DNA of 50,219 nucleotides from Phycisphaerae bacterium (GTDB taxonomy: Bacteria > Planctomycetota > Phycisphaerae > UBA1845), in NCBI GenBank assembly GCA_028282665.1, contig JANQHN010000102.1, forward strand, positions 1 to 50,219, in the 5' to 3' direction. Under the pieces are notes generated by a model, which was not told where the DNA came from, searched no databases, and saw only the letters and a list, made by a program, of their open reading frames with translations. Positions within the stretch are counted from its first letter, which is position 1, and every line of letters starts with the position of its first letter. Below are positions 26,643 to 36,425 of the stretch, piece after piece. A program made the translations under genes and the position numbers.

Positions 26643-27587
26643 ATGCGCGTTTCGTATCCTGCCCATTCAATCTACACGATGCCGCGCCTTGTTTTGTGTG
26701 CAATCGTAGGATCGTTGGTGTTACCGCCGGTTTGTCTCGCGCAAACATCGAATAAGCAAACCAAGCAGCAACAAAAGGTGAAAACACCCGGTGCTGAACA
26801 GGAACCGTCTACGTCGCCGTACATGCCTTCCCGTGTGGGGAATGCACAAAGGAAAGACCGACAGCGCGATCTGAATGAAGAAGGCCGAGGAAATCGAGCA
26901 AGCGGTCGGCGCTCAAGCCCCAAGTCCCTTTCGGAGGCGGAACGGGAGAAGCTTCAAGCCTTTATCGAAGAGCATTTCCCTTTCATGTATGAAGAACTGC
27001 GAGATTTCCATAATAAAAACCCGGAACGATTTGAACGCCGCCTGCGAAAACTCGCGCCGGAGATCTACCACCTGATGGAACTTATCGAGATCGATCCGCA
27101 GCGGGCTCGACTGATTATCCAGGAACGTCGGCTCGATATGCGTATCCGCTTCATGGTGCATCGCTACCGCCTGAGTCACGCTCCCGAAGACAGGAAACGC
27201 CTGCGAAAGAAAGTGCGCGAATTTCTTGAAAACGCGTTCGACATTCGACTTAAGCGACGCGAGTTGGAAATTCGCGATATGGAGGCTCGCATTGCTGAAC
27301 TACGCGATCGCCTCGAAACTCTCGAAACACTCCGTGAGGTGAAAATCGATCGACAACTGGCGGAATTGCTTTCCGACAAATCAACGCAAGACCGCCACGA
27401 ACGGCGAATGCAAACGAGTCCTCTCGATGTAAACGAACCTAACACGCGCGAGAAATCCCGAGGGCACCAAGATAACAAAACAAACAAAGCCAAAACATCC
27501 GAAAAGAAATCTAAGACCAACCGACAACGCAACACGCAACAACAACGCCGCGATAAACCGCCGCTCAAACCAACTACGAGACCATAA
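26643..27587 (+). CDS. Periplasmic Arg/Glu-rich coiled-coil protein, 314 aa
   Basis: A signal peptide (LVLCAIVGSLVLPPVCLAQ) is followed by a Lys/Gln-rich linker, a helical domain rich in Arg and Glu (about 85-250; EREKLQAFIEEHFPFMYEEL, RDMEARIAELRDRLETLETL) and a disordered basic tail. Charge-rich helices of this kind resemble Spy/CpxP-like periplasmic stress sensors, but the LTxxQ motif is not visible. AAGGAG overlapping the previous stop precedes ATG 26643, so it is translated with the sigma/anti-sigma pair. It may present envelope stress to the membrane partner (inference). Confidence 0.72.
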   Translation: MRVSYPAHSIYTMPRLVLCAIVGSLVLPPVCLAQTSNKQTKQQQKVKTPGAEQEPSTSPYMPSRVGNAQRKDRQRDLNEEGRGNRASGRRSSPKSLSEAEREKLQAFIEEHFPFMYEELRDFHNKNPERFERRLRKLAPEIYHLMELIEIDPQRARLIIQERRLDMRIRFMVHRYRLSHAPEDRKRLRKKVREFLENAFDIRLKRRELEIRDMEARIAELRDRLETLETLREVKIDRQLAELLSDKSTQDRHERRMQTSPLDVNEPNTREKSRGHQDNKTNKAKTSEKKSKTNRQRNTQQQRRDKPPLKPTTRP

Positions 27588-27755
27588 CGCGTCGAAACCA
27601 CGATAAAATGCGACTACAAAATCGCCCCCGCTAAAAAAAACCGGCACGGGCCAAGAAAACTGACCCAACGCCGGCTGATTCATGTAGTGAGTTCGGCTGA
27701 TCTGATTGTGTAATAGCCACCGGTAAAGAGTAAAATTGTGCACCCGGGAATTAAG

Positions 27756-28484
27756 TTAATCCTCTTTATTCCCGCCACCCCGACCTCCTTGTGCGAATAC
27801 GATGGTTTTCTTCCGCCAAGGCAGCCAAAGAAACATCACTGCCAGCAGTTCCAACCCTACGAGCAGTATTACCCGCCAAGGCCAGGGACCAAGCCAGCCG
27901 ACGACCTTGCTCTCGGGACCGACGTAACCGTAATCCCACTGGAATGCCATATTTAGAGGCAACATGATCAGGTCATACAACAGAATGGCCATACCGGCGA
28001 ACCAAGCGTCCGCGAGCTTCGGCCGGTATCCCATGGCAAACGGAAGGTACAACGCTGATCCGACGATTTGACTATGTCCAACCCAGTAAAGCCAAAACCG
28101 CATCGAGTTCAGTCCATCTTCAAATGGCGGAAAAACAAACGCCATCAAACTCATGCCTAGTCCCCAGAAGTACACGATTGCCTGTGGCCAACGATAGGGC
28201 ATGAACAATGCAAACGGCGCAATCCATACCGTCAAATCGCAGATGTGCAGCGGCAGGCTGTAATCCCACGTGAATTGGGGCGGCAAGAACCACCAATATT
28301 GCGAATAGCCGTTGAAGATCACCAGTGCAACCACCCAGACAATTCTGAGTCGGTATTCGCGTTTCGGGTTGTTGGCTTTCCAATAATGCCCCAGCCAGCC
28401 AACACCAATAACCGCGCCTAGAAATGCCCCGGCAACGATAAGGTGCTGAAGGGAAAACGCGGTAAAGGTGGTCCACCAACTCAT
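27756..28484 (-). CDS. YwaF-like integral membrane protein (TIGR02206 family)
   Basis: 242 residues with about six to seven membrane segments and the family's LPLHICDLTVWIAPFAL motif and tryptophan-rich loops (WWFLPPQFTWDYS, WLGPWPWRVILL). The family's biochemical role is unknown. The ATG overlaps the typA stop (ATGA, 28481-28484), so it is translated with typA. The C-terminal tail is Gly-rich and basic (QGGRGGGNKED). Confidence 0.85.
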   Translation of the reverse strand: MSWWTTFTAFSLQHLIVAGAFLGAVIGVGWLGHYWKANNPKREYRLRIVWVVALVIFNGYSQYWWFLPPQFTWDYSLPLHICDLTVWIAPFALFMPYRWPQAIVYFWGLGMSLMAFVFPPFEDGLNSMRFWLYWVGHSQIVGSALYLPFAMGYRPKLADAWFAGMAILLYDLIMLPLNMAFQWDYGYVGPESKVVGWLGPWPWRVILLVGLELLAVMFLWLPWRKKTIVFAQGGRGGGNKED

Positions 28485-30310
28485 GGGTAAACGCGGTACG
28501 ACTCACCACGCAACGCCCGTTTGCGGTCAGTCTCTTTGAGGAATCTTTTGCGTAATCGAATCTCCGCGGGAGTTACTTCCACGAGTTCATCATCAGCGAT
28601 GAACTCGAGGGCAATTTCCAGCGTAAGTTCGCGCGGAGGCCTGAGCACGACCGTTTTATCTGCCGCAGCCGCCCTGATATTGGTCATCTTTTTTGCTTTG
28701 CAGATGTTCACGGCCAAATCATTGTCACGGCAGTGTTCACCCACAATCTGCCCTTCGTATACTTGCACGCCAGGACCGACGAAGAACTCGCCACGGTCAG
28801 CCAGATTGTCCAACGCATACGCAGTCACTTGGCCCGGCTCGCTTGCGATCAGTACACCATTTTGCCGGCCGGGTATATCACCGCGAAAGAACTCATACTC
28901 ATAAAACACGTGGTGCATGATCCCCGTACCATTCGTCGCGGTTAGCATTCGATTGCGAAGCCCGACTAGCCCTCGCGCGGGAATAGTAAAATCCATCACA
29001 CTTGAATCGCCCCGCGACTCCATCGAATTACAAATGCCGCGACGCCCTCCCATCAACTCCATCACCGTTCCCACGTGCAAAGACGGTACCTCAACCATGC
29101 ATTGTTCGATGGGTTCGGTTTTTTTACCGTCCAACTCACGGTAAATCACCTTGGGCTTGCCAACAGCAAGCTCATAGCCTTCACGGCGCATGTTCTCAAT
29201 TAAGACGGATAAATGCAGCATACCCCGGCCTGATACGTGCAATTCTTCCGGCGTATGGCCTTGCTCTACGCGTAATGCGACGTTGTGTTGTGTTTCTGTT
29301 TCGAGGCGGTCGCGCAAGTGCCGGGAGGTCAGGTATTCGCCCGATCGACCGACAAAAGGCGAATCGTTAATGCGGAAGGTCATATGCAATGTCGGTTCGT
29401 CAACCCGGATGATCGCAAGAGGCTTGGGTTTTTCTAGGCAGGCAATGGTATTGCCGATATCCACAGTTTCCAGACCCACCACCGCGCAAACATCGCCGGC
29501 GTATACCGCGTCAACCTTTCTTCGCCCCAAACCCTCGAAAGCGAAAAGCTCACCGACTTTTTCCTTGCGCTGTGTACCGTCGCGATGCAGAACCATGACC
29601 TCCTCGCCCGCGCGGATTGTACCTGAAAATACCCGACCAATCCCGATAAGCCCAACGTACTCACTGTAGTCGAGCGTGGTGATGAGCATCTGAAGCGGAG
29701 CGTCTGGATCCACGTCAGGGGGAGGAACCTGCTGCAAGATGGTGTCGAAAAGAACCTGGATGCCGTCCGGGCGCTCGGTCGGGTTAAGTGATGCAAACCC
29801 CTGCACACCAGAAGCGTAAACAACCGGAAATTCGAGCGCCTCCTCGTCCGCATCCAATTCAATAAACAAATCGAATACCTCATCGAGTACCGCCTTGGGT
29901 CTTGCGTCAGGGCGATCGATTTTATTAATCACGACCACCGGTTTTAGGCCATGCTCAAACGCTTTGCGCAAAACAAACCGCGTTTGCGGCATGGGACCTT
30001 CAAAGGCATCCACCAACAGCAAACAGCCATCAGCCATTTTCAGCACTCGCTCGACCTCGCCACCGAAGTCTGCATGCCCCGGCGTATCGATCAGGTTGAT
30101 CTTCGTGTCTTTGTATTTGATCGCGATGTTCTTCGAGAGAATTGTAATGCCTCGCTCTCGCTCGAGATCGTGCGAGTCCAAGATGCGGTCACCCGATACT
30201 TGCGTATCGCGAAACTGACCACATTGACGAAGCATCTGGTCGACGAGCGTCGTCTTGCCATGATCGACATGGGCAATAATGGCAATATTGCGAATCGTGG
30301 CGTTCTTCAA
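28481..30310 (-). CDS. typA: Ribosome-associated GTPase TypA/BipA
   Basis: A translational GTPase that assists ribosome assembly and stress adaptation. The G domain shows [17 protein letters not shown] (G1), RERGITI (G2), DTPGHADF (G3) and NKIDRPDA (G4), then EF-G-like domains including the [20 protein letters not shown] segment and the BipA-specific C-terminal part ending in [14 protein letters not shown] chose TTG 30310 (ILKNATIRN): it has an AAGGG site 8 bp upstream and gives 609 residues, the normal length. The frame extends back to 30394 without family similarity. It is followed by the coupled YwaF-like gene. Confidence 0.96.
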   Translation of the reverse strand: MKNATIRNIAIIAHVDHGKTTLVDQMLRQCGQFRDTQVSGDRILDSHDLERERGITILSKNIAIKYKDTKINLIDTPGHADFGGEVERVLKMADGCLLLVDAFEGPMPQTRFVLRKAFEHGLKPVVVINKIDRPDARPKAVLDEVFDLFIELDADEEALEFPVVYASGVQGFASLNPTERPDGIQVLFDTILQQVPPPDVDPDAPLQMLITTLDYSEYVGLIGIGRVFSGTIRAGEEVMVLHRDGTQRKEKVGELFAFEGLGRRKVDAVYAGDVCAVVGLETVDIGNTIACLEKPKPLAIIRVDEPTLHMTFRINDSPFVGRSGEYLTSRHLRDRLETETQHNVALRVEQGHTPEELHVSGRGMLHLSVLIENMRREGYELAVGKPKVIYRELDGKKTEPIEQCMVEVPSLHVGTVMELMGGRRGICNSMESRGDSSVMDFTIPARGLVGLRNRMLTATNGTGIMHHVFYEYEFFRGDIPGRQNGVLIASEPGQVTAYALDNLADRGEFFVGPGVQVYEGQIVGEHCRDNDLAVNICKAKKMTNIRAAAADKTVVLRPPRELTLEIALEFIADDELVEVTPAEIRLRKRFLKETDRKRALRGESYRVYP

Positions 30311-30508
30311 AATCAGCCCTTTATTGTGATTCAAATTCTTGCGAAGCAAATCTCTGATGCACGACCAAGTTCGTAGCGTGCGGAAGTCTAGCATGATTTG
30401 TAAATAATGCGATATGCCGATCAGCGATCGAAAAGGAAGTGTCCGTGCGCGATATGCGTGCAGAAACAGTGAAGGCGGGTACCCAAAATTCGCACATCAT
30501 TTCCGGCA

Positions 30509-30859
30509 TCACAAAGAAGCGTTCACACGATCCAGAAACTCTTCAACCGGAAAGGGCTTTTCGATCAGGGCGAACGACTCACCCGCAGCCGCCTCAACTT
30601 CATCGGCCGCGTAGCCGGTCATGACAAGCACGGCAACGGCGTGACTGTATTCGCGCACTTTGCGGATGACATCCAATCCCGTCAACGCACCGGGAAGCTG
30701 CCAGTCAACTACGAGGACATCAGGCACGAATCGCTCAAGCAACCTCAATGCCTCCGATCCGTCGCAAGCTCGAAACACGCTGTATCCTTCAAGTTCAAGC
30801 GCTTTTCCTAAATGGATTCTGAAACTTTCTTCGTCATCAACCAGAAGTACGCTCGCCAT
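30509..30859 (-). CDS. Single-domain response regulator
   Basis: A 116-residue receiver domain without an output domain. Acidic pair Asp8/Asp9 (VDDEES), phosphoacceptor Asp52 (VLVVDWQLPG), Thr81 (VLVMTGYAAD) and Lys101 (IEKPF) are all present, so it should accept phosphate. ATG 30859 has AAGGAAG about 8 bp upstream. It starts 16 bp after the stop of the hybrid-less histidine kinase and is presumably its partner. With no DNA-binding part, it probably acts by protein contact or in a phosphorelay. Confidence 0.92.
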   Translation of the reverse strand: MASVLLVDDEESFRIHLGKALELEGYSVFRACDGSEALRLLERFVPDVLVVDWQLPGALTGLDVIRKVREYSHAVAVLVMTGYAADEVEAAAGESFALIEKPFPVEEFLDRVNASL

Positions 30860-30875
30860 CCGAGACTTCCTTGTG

Positions 30876-33800
30876 TTACGTTCCCCCAACTGCCGGCAGT
30901 TCAACACGAATCACGGTTCCACCCTCCAAGGATTGCAGCGCTTCGATCGAACCTCCATGATCCCTGACGATGCCGTGGGCAATACTAAGACCAAGCCCCA
31001 TCCCACCATCGGACAACCTTGTAGTGTAGAACGGGTCGAAAAGTTTGCCCACCTGTTCTTCCTTTAATCCACCACCATCGTCGAGCACGTCGCAGCGCAG
31101 CCGTGTCGCCAAGTAGGTTACATCAACGGTAACAGTCTGCGCCCCGGCGTCGAGCGAGTTGCTTATCAGGTTAAAGAAAACCTGCTCCATACCGGTTTCA
31201 TTGAGCATGCACGAATAACGCCCGACGCCTCGCAGTTGGATGCGGACACCCTGTGCGGCGGCCCTACGCTCAAGTCGATAAATCGCTCTACGAATGCAAC
31301 TAATCAGCTCCCCTTGCGTTTTGGGCGTTTCCTCCGAGCGGGCGAAACGACGAATATTTTGAATAATTTTCTTGCAGCGATTCGCATGATTAATGATCTC
31401 ACCAATGGTTTGGCGTAAGGAAGTAGATAGGTCTTTCTCGATGCAGACCATTTGCGCGGACAAAAGTATGCCACCGATCGGGTTGTTGATTTCGTGCGCT
31501 ATTCCCGATGCCAAGGTACCCAACGAAGCCAACCGCTCACTGCGACGCAACTGTTCCTGAGAACGCTCGAGTTCCTGTGTGCGCTGTTCGACCAGTTCCT
31601 CCAAGTGAAGACGGTGCTTAGCCAACTCGAATTCAACTTGCTTGCGTTCGGTGACATCTTGCGCCGCACCGATTATTCGAACCGGCTTATCTTCTTCATC
31701 CCATTCAACAGCCTCTCCGTGGGCAACGATATGACGAACGGCCTTGTCTGTCTGTCGAATTATTCGGTACTCAAGTACGTACGGATCCCGGCCTGAGAAC
31801 ACGTGATCAAAAGCCGCCTGAACTGCCGGCAAATCATCGGGGTGGACAATGGGGAATAACTCCTGCATGCTTAACCGACTCTTGGACAGGCCGTAAATCC
31901 TGCAGTGCTCATCCGTCAATTCGAACATCTGGGCTTTGATGTCGAAGTCCCATCCGCCGAGGTGCGCCATCCGGCCCGCCTCCGCGAGAATACGCCGCCC
32001 TTTCAACAAATTCGCTTGCGCTTCTTTTCTTTCTGTTATGTCCCGCGCTATCGACAAGACTGCCGTTTGTCCCTCGTAGTCAATGATGCGTGCGTTAACC
32101 TCACAGTGGATCATCTTTCCCGATCGGGTCAGTAGTTCGCGATCAAATATCTGAGCACTGTTTTCGATTAGGCTCTTGCGTTCCCGAATACACAATTCTC
32201 TTTGCGGTTCACTCATCAAATCGCCGAGCGACAGCTGCAGAAATTCTTCCCGCGAATAACCGAAGATCTCTTGCGTTTTCTTGTTGACCTGCACGAACCG
32301 GCCGTCATCGTATGGCGAGGGCAGGGTATGGACGAAGACAAAATCACCAGCCACGTCAAACAATAATCGATACAATCTCTCGCTTTCGATAGTGGCGATC
32401 TCGGCCTCGATGCGACGCGTCACATCGTTATAGATAGCGACTATTTCTCCGGAAGGAAGGCGGTATACGTCATTCTCCACCCAAGCGACGACATTCTCAT
32501 CTTCGTACTTTCGTGCAGGCAGGTGATACTGCCCCCCGCTACGATAAACGCTGCGCAGTGTGTCAAGTAGACCAATGGTTGTCACGCCGGGAAATACCTG
32601 CAAAACCGTTTGACCGATCAAGTCCTGCCTGGATCGGCGAGCAATTTTGCAGCCCGCATCATTCACTTGTTTGATCATAAAATCCCTACCATCATCAACG
32701 GGTTCGTAAACAACTACGCCGTTGCTGATGTTTTCGAAAAGCTCACGGTATCGCGCTTCGCTCTCCCGCAACGCCGCCTCTACTCGTGTCTGAGCCGAAA
32801 TATCCTCAGCATGCAAAATCACCGTGTCGGGTGGTACGTAGCCATAGGTCAAGACAAATATGCCCCGCCAGCCAACCATTAATGTAGTATGCTCAGTCGT
32901 CTTCCTCACGCTCTCGCCTGTTCTCAAACAGCGTACGGCATCTTCGAACATATCCGGGCAATCCTTCCAGAACTCCGTGGCGGGCATACCGATTAGCTTC
33001 TCGATCCTTTCGCCCACAGAATCCGCTGCCGCCTTGTTGTACGCCCGACAAACAAGCTGATCCCCTTCCGACCGAAGCGCAAATGTAGGAATCGGATCCT
33101 GTTCGAACATCCGCCTCGCACGCCTCTCACTCTCTTTCAACGCTTCCTGAGCGGCGTATCGCTCGCGCATATCACGGAAGATGCCGAAATGGACCGGGCG
33201 ACCTCCGGCCATCACCACACCACCGGAACTGATCTCGACTGGAATGTGAGTGCCGTCCTTGTGTTGAACGAGAACGTCGCAAAATCGAGTTCCTTGTACC
33301 CGCGTGGCGGTGTCAAAGCTCGAGCGAACGTGCTGTTCCTGTTCTTTGGGGTGTAATTGGGATTGGTGCATTAAGCAGATCTCCGATTTGGTATAACCGA
33401 GGAGTTCTTCCGCTTTGCGATTGGCGTCTAGCATCATCCCAGTCTTTGGGTCAGCAACAAAAATTGCATCCGACGCAGTCTCCACCAAGGTGCGATAACG
33501 ATTCTCGCTTTCGACCAAAAGTCGCTGAGCTCGTTTGCGTTCCGTGATATCCCGCACAACGCCGACCGTAAAGCGGGGCTTGCCGTTCTCATCGCGCACA
33601 AGTGAGACGTTCAGTTCCCCCCAAACAATATCTCCATCGCGCGTCATGTAGCGTTTTTCCATCTGATAAGAATTGACTTCACTTCGCAGGAGTTCCTCAA
33701 ACTGCGCATGATCGATGACGTAGTCCTCAGGATGAGAGATATCCGCGACGCGCATACCAAGCAAATCAGCAGGCTCATACCCCACCATGCGAGCCATCGC

Positions 33801-34289
33801 CGGGTTCGCTTCACGAATCACGCCGTCCAATCCGACGCAAGTTACACCCACTCCCGCATGAAGAAACATGGAACCGAGACGCTGCTCATGCTCTAAATTG
33901 GAACGTTCGAGTTGCTTGCGGTGAGTTATATCAACCCAGTATGAAACATAGACTGGCAAGCCATCCAATATAATCCGCGCGGAACTGAGTTGCACCCAAA
34001 AGACCTGCCCATCCTTGTGGAGAAAACAAAGTTCCTCGTTTCTCGCACCGTTCTTTAAAGCGTTTTGAAAAGCGATGCTATAAGTTTCTCGCTCTCGCTT
34101 AGGCCACCATGGAAAAGGCGGCTTTGTTCCCTGGAGGATTTCAGCGCCGTAACCTGTTAACTTCTCAAGTGCGCTGTTCACACGGAGAATCCGGCCTGAT
34201 GAATCAGTGACGATGATGGGCGTAGGCGCTTCCTCGAACAAGCCAGGATACTGATTTTCAGATGATGATGTTCGTTCAGTTCGTACCAT
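30876..34289 (-). CDS. Seven-PAS sensor histidine kinase, 1137 aa
   Basis: A soluble multi-sensor kinase with no membrane segment. Seven PAS-type domains in a row can be counted by their opening helices (for example LFEEAPTPIIVTDSSGRIL, LVETASDAIFVADPKTG, LFENISNGVVVYE), several followed by PAC segments such as VGVVRDITERKR. A coiled-coil linker leads to the dimerisation helix with His932 in GIAHEINNPIGG, then HATPase N (NLISNSLDAGA), G1 (DDGGGL) and G2 (GGMGLGLSIAHGIV) boxes. The downstream receiver protein is encoded 16 bp after the stop. Ligands are unknown; multiple PAS domains often mean redox, light or small-molecule input. Confidence 0.93.
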   Translation of the reverse strand: MVRTERTSSSENQYPGLFEEAPTPIIVTDSSGRILRVNSALEKLTGYGAEILQGTKPPFPWWPKRERETYSIAFQNALKNGARNEELCFLHKDGQVFWVQLSSARIILDGLPVYVSYWVDITHRKQLERSNLEHEQRLGSMFLHAGVGVTCVGLDGVIREANPAMARMVGYEPADLLGMRVADISHPEDYVIDHAQFEELLRSEVNSYQMEKRYMTRDGDIVWGELNVSLVRDENGKPRFTVGVVRDITERKRAQRLLVESENRYRTLVETASDAIFVADPKTGMMLDANRKAEELLGYTKSEICLMHQSQLHPKEQEQHVRSSFDTATRVQGTRFCDVLVQHKDGTHIPVEISSGGVVMAGGRPVHFGIFRDMRERYAAQEALKESERRARRMFEQDPIPTFALRSEGDQLVCRAYNKAAADSVGERIEKLIGMPATEFWKDCPDMFEDAVRCLRTGESVRKTTEHTTLMVGWRGIFVLTYGYVPPDTVILHAEDISAQTRVEAALRESEARYRELFENISNGVVVYEPVDDGRDFMIKQVNDAGCKIARRSRQDLIGQTVLQVFPGVTTIGLLDTLRSVYRSGGQYHLPARKYEDENVVAWVENDVYRLPSGEIVAIYNDVTRRIEAEIATIESERLYRLLFDVAGDFVFVHTLPSPYDDGRFVQVNKKTQEIFGYSREEFLQLSLGDLMSEPQRELCIRERKSLIENSAQIFDRELLTRSGKMIHCEVNARIIDYEGQTAVLSIARDITERKEAQANLLKGRRILAEAGRMAHLGGWDFDIKAQMFELTDEHCRIYGLSKSRLSMQELFPIVHPDDLPAVQAAFDHVFSGRDPYVLEYRIIRQTDKAVRHIVAHGEAVEWDEEDKPVRIIGAAQDVTERKQVEFELAKHRLHLEELVEQRTQELERSQEQLRRSERLASLGTLASGIAHEINNPIGGILLSAQMVCIEKDLSTSLRQTIGEIINHANRCKKIIQNIRRFARSEETPKTQGELISCIRRAIYRLERRAAAQGVRIQLRGVGRYSCMLNETGMEQVFFNLISNSLDAGAQTVTVDVTYLATRLRCDVLDDGGGLKEEQVGKLFDPFYTTRLSDGGMGLGLSIAHGIVRDHGGSIEALQSLEGGTVIRVELPAVGGT

Positions 34290-34809
34290 TGATGCTCTCG
34301 CCCTAGAGCCTGCGGATTGGATTTACCATAGACCGCCCGGATATGATTATTGTACGCCGACGACAAACAACGCAGGCGTTCAACCGCGATCCTCTATTTA
34401 CGTTATGCAAAAAGGATAGCGTCACCGAAACCATTGGCACACGCATCCGCACCTAGTTTCGCAGATTGGAAGGGTGACAGACCCCGGTCATGGGGCAGAG
34501 TAAAATACGATTCTACTTGGATAACGTTACATGGCCTTTGATGCCATCATCGCGTCACTGCAATTTACAGTCCTATTGCACCCTTCCAAAACACAACCCC
34601 GTTTTCAGATATCCGTCCAGCAAATAAAGCAACCCTTAGACGGTACTAACGTGGTGTGCGCTATTCTGTCGATGTGAGTATTTTAGGCATGCAAATAAGG
34701 CTAGCCTGCGCACTGTCTACACATTAGGATAGCTTGGCGTCTTTTGAATGTGCGTCCGATATTCGACTTGCCCGACCCAAAATCCGCCCGAGTGATTGGG
34801 AGTCTGAAA
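34290..34809. other. Intergenic region between kinase and MarR-type regulator
   Basis: No supported gene or RNA. It holds the start regions of two divergent units and, at 34687-34721, a bipartite element repeated upstream of the gene at 35440. A frame open from TTG 34744 joins the MarR gene, but the better start is GTG 34810. Confidence 0.5.
34687..34721 (+). promoter_or_regulatory. Bipartite element, copy 1 (upstream of MarR gene)
   Basis: GCATGC, then 15 bp, then GCGCACTGTCTACA, preceded by TATTTT. The same two blocks with the same 15-bp spacing recur at 35313-35347. The end of this copy is 88 bp from the GTG of the MarR gene, against 92 bp between copy 2 and its gene. The element is best read as a promoter or shared operator. 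Confidence 0.55.
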
Positions 34810-35280
34810 GTGACCGATGAATCGCGATTATTAGCCATGGCAGAGGAAATCTTCGATCTTAGCGTCCTAGCTTCGCTAAGGAGAAGTTCCACACGCTCTG
34901 CCAAAACACCCGACGTCTCCGAAACTGAATTTTTAACCTTGGACATCCTCGCGAAGCATGAGCCGATAACGATCGGCGAAATCCAGAAGAAGGTTGGAGT
35001 CGTACCTGCCCAGATGTCGCGCATCGTCAGGACTCTTGAGGACACCGGCGGAAAGGGTTTTGTGCACTGCTCCATCAATCCCGAAGATCGCCGCCGAGTC
35101 GATCTGACGCTAACAGACGACGGGAAAAAGATTTACGAGTCCTACAGAAGCGAACGACTCAAGTCGACCGTGGATGTTCTCAAAGCTCTCTCTGCCGATG
35201 ATCAGGAGCACTTTCTTCGTATCCTACGCAAGATTCGCGACCACGTGGCGAAGTCCATACGCCGTAAATCACCTAAATAA
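34810..35280 (+). CDS. MarR-family winged-helix regulator
   Basis: A DNA-binding regulator of 156 residues with the MarR layout: N-terminal dimer helices, then EFLTLDILAKHEPITIGEIQ, the recognition-helix region KVGVVPAQMSRIVRTLEDTG, the wing with NPEDRRRVDLTLTDDGK, and C-terminal dimer helices. GTG 34810 is preferred because GGGAG lies 7 bp upstream and the length then matches the family; the frame stays open to TTG 34744. The 35-bp element shared with the next gene's promoter suggests that it controls itself and that gene, or that both are controlled by a third factor. Confidence 0.85.
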   Translation: MTDESRLLAMAEEIFDLSVLASLRRSSTRSAKTPDVSETEFLTLDILAKHEPITIGEIQKKVGVVPAQMSRIVRTLEDTGGKGFVHCSINPEDRRRVDLTLTDDGKKIYESYRSERLKSTVDVLKALSADDQEHFLRILRKIRDHVAKSIRRKSPK

Positions 35281-35312
35281 AAAGCTTTACGTTTTTCGGA
35301 TTTTTATTTAGC

Positions 35313-35347
35313 GCATGCTAACCTTTCCACGGCGCGCACTGTCTACA
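35313..35347 (+). promoter_or_regulatory. Bipartite element, copy 2 (upstream of Tyr/Arg/His-rich secreted protein gene)
   Basis: GCATGC, 15 bp, GCGCACTGTCTACA, with TATTTA before it. The second block is identical over 14 bp to copy 1 while the 15-bp spacer is mostly different, so the blocks rather than the whole segment are conserved. TGTCTACA contains an imperfect inverted TGT/ACA pair. Confidence 0.55.
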
Positions 35348-35439
35348 TTTTCGTAACGAATGCAAACACGGCGACGGAACTCGCCGAATCAGGCGGTGGG
35401 TGCGTCTGTAAACGGCACTTCAAAAAAGGAGGTATAGAC

Positions 35440-36264
35440 ATGTTCGCACGAAAGCAACACGGGGTCACGCTCGCAGTCGGATTGGGCCTGTTGTTCACGA
35501 CTACGTTCGCGGAGCGAGCTTCCGGTCAATACCATTACGATGATCATCGCAGCTATCGGTCGTACTACGATGAAATCGACGCTCTTTCGACCGGCACCAG
35601 CTATATGCCGACGCAACGTATATCCTGCGACCGAGACCCGTATCATCCGAGCAAGGCGGTATACTACGATGAGTCGAGATACGCAAACCAAGTCTATGGC
35701 GAACCCGTTTACGTCAACAGCACTGCCTGCCAACCCGTAGTGAGAACTAACTATTGTTCGGAGCCGGTCCACCGCACTACGTATCGACGGCGCACTGTCA
35801 AACAGCATCGGGAGGTCCGACGAACGCGCGTTTACGCACCGCATCGCTCCTATGCAGTTACGCCGAGTGTTCACGTAACCTACAGAGGACCAAATGTGCG
35901 GATGATCAAGCCCCGTCGTGAAGTCAGAGTGGTTACTCCCAGGCGTTCTGCGCGACTTGTCGTTCCCAGCCATCGCAGAAGCCACTACAGGCCTTACGAA
36001 GAACTGGTTTTCTCGCCGAGGCATCGAGTGCCGGTCCGCGAGGTCAAGCATCGCCCGTACCGCTCCTTGCGACTCAAGACGCACGATCGGCCGCACTGGC
36101 GCAGCAATCAATATCGTGGGCACAAACATTGGCGTGTCGCCCCGTCCTACAAGGTACGCGTTAACCGTTACGAACCTCGACGAGGCGTCAGTGTGGGTGT
36201 GCACTACCACGATGGATCCGGACGTTACCGCAATGGAGGGATTTCGGTCCGCTACAGGCGATAG
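35440..36264 (+). CDS. Secreted Tyr/Arg/His-rich basic protein, 274 aa
   Basis: A signal peptide (VTLAVGLGLLFTTTFAERASGQ) is followed by a low-complexity, very basic chain dominated by Arg, Tyr, His, Val and Pro (for example RRTVKQHREVRRTRVYAPHR, RGVSVGVHYHDGSGRYRNGG). There is a possible disulfide set (SCDRD, TACQPV, NYCSEP). A near-perfect AAAGGAGG site precedes ATG 35440. No family is recognised. A surface, polysaccharide- or DNA-binding structural role is a guess based on charge. The upstream element at 35313-35347 links its control to the MarR gene. A long antisense frame exists but is composition-driven. Confidence 0.75.
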   Translation: MFARKQHGVTLAVGLGLLFTTTFAERASGQYHYDDHRSYRSYYDEIDALSTGTSYMPTQRISCDRDPYHPSKAVYYDESRYANQVYGEPVYVNSTACQPVVRTNYCSEPVHRTTYRRRTVKQHREVRRTRVYAPHRSYAVTPSVHVTYRGPNVRMIKPRREVRVVTPRRSARLVVPSHRRSHYRPYEELVFSPRHRVPVREVKHRPYRSLRLKTHDRPHWRSNQYRGHKHWRVAPSYKVRVNRYEPRRGVSVGVHYHDGSGRYRNGGISVRYRR

Positions 36265-36425
36265 TGGTTGTCGAACATCATCCGAGAAAATTCCAGGCTT
36301 TTTGCAAATTCTCGAACCGACTTCGGGGCGATGGAGAAGCCTATGGGGCATCCATCGCCCTCCTTGTTGGAGCGAATCTGATCTGAGGCGGTACGCAATT
36401 TCGAAAAAATCCCTAAAATGCGCGG

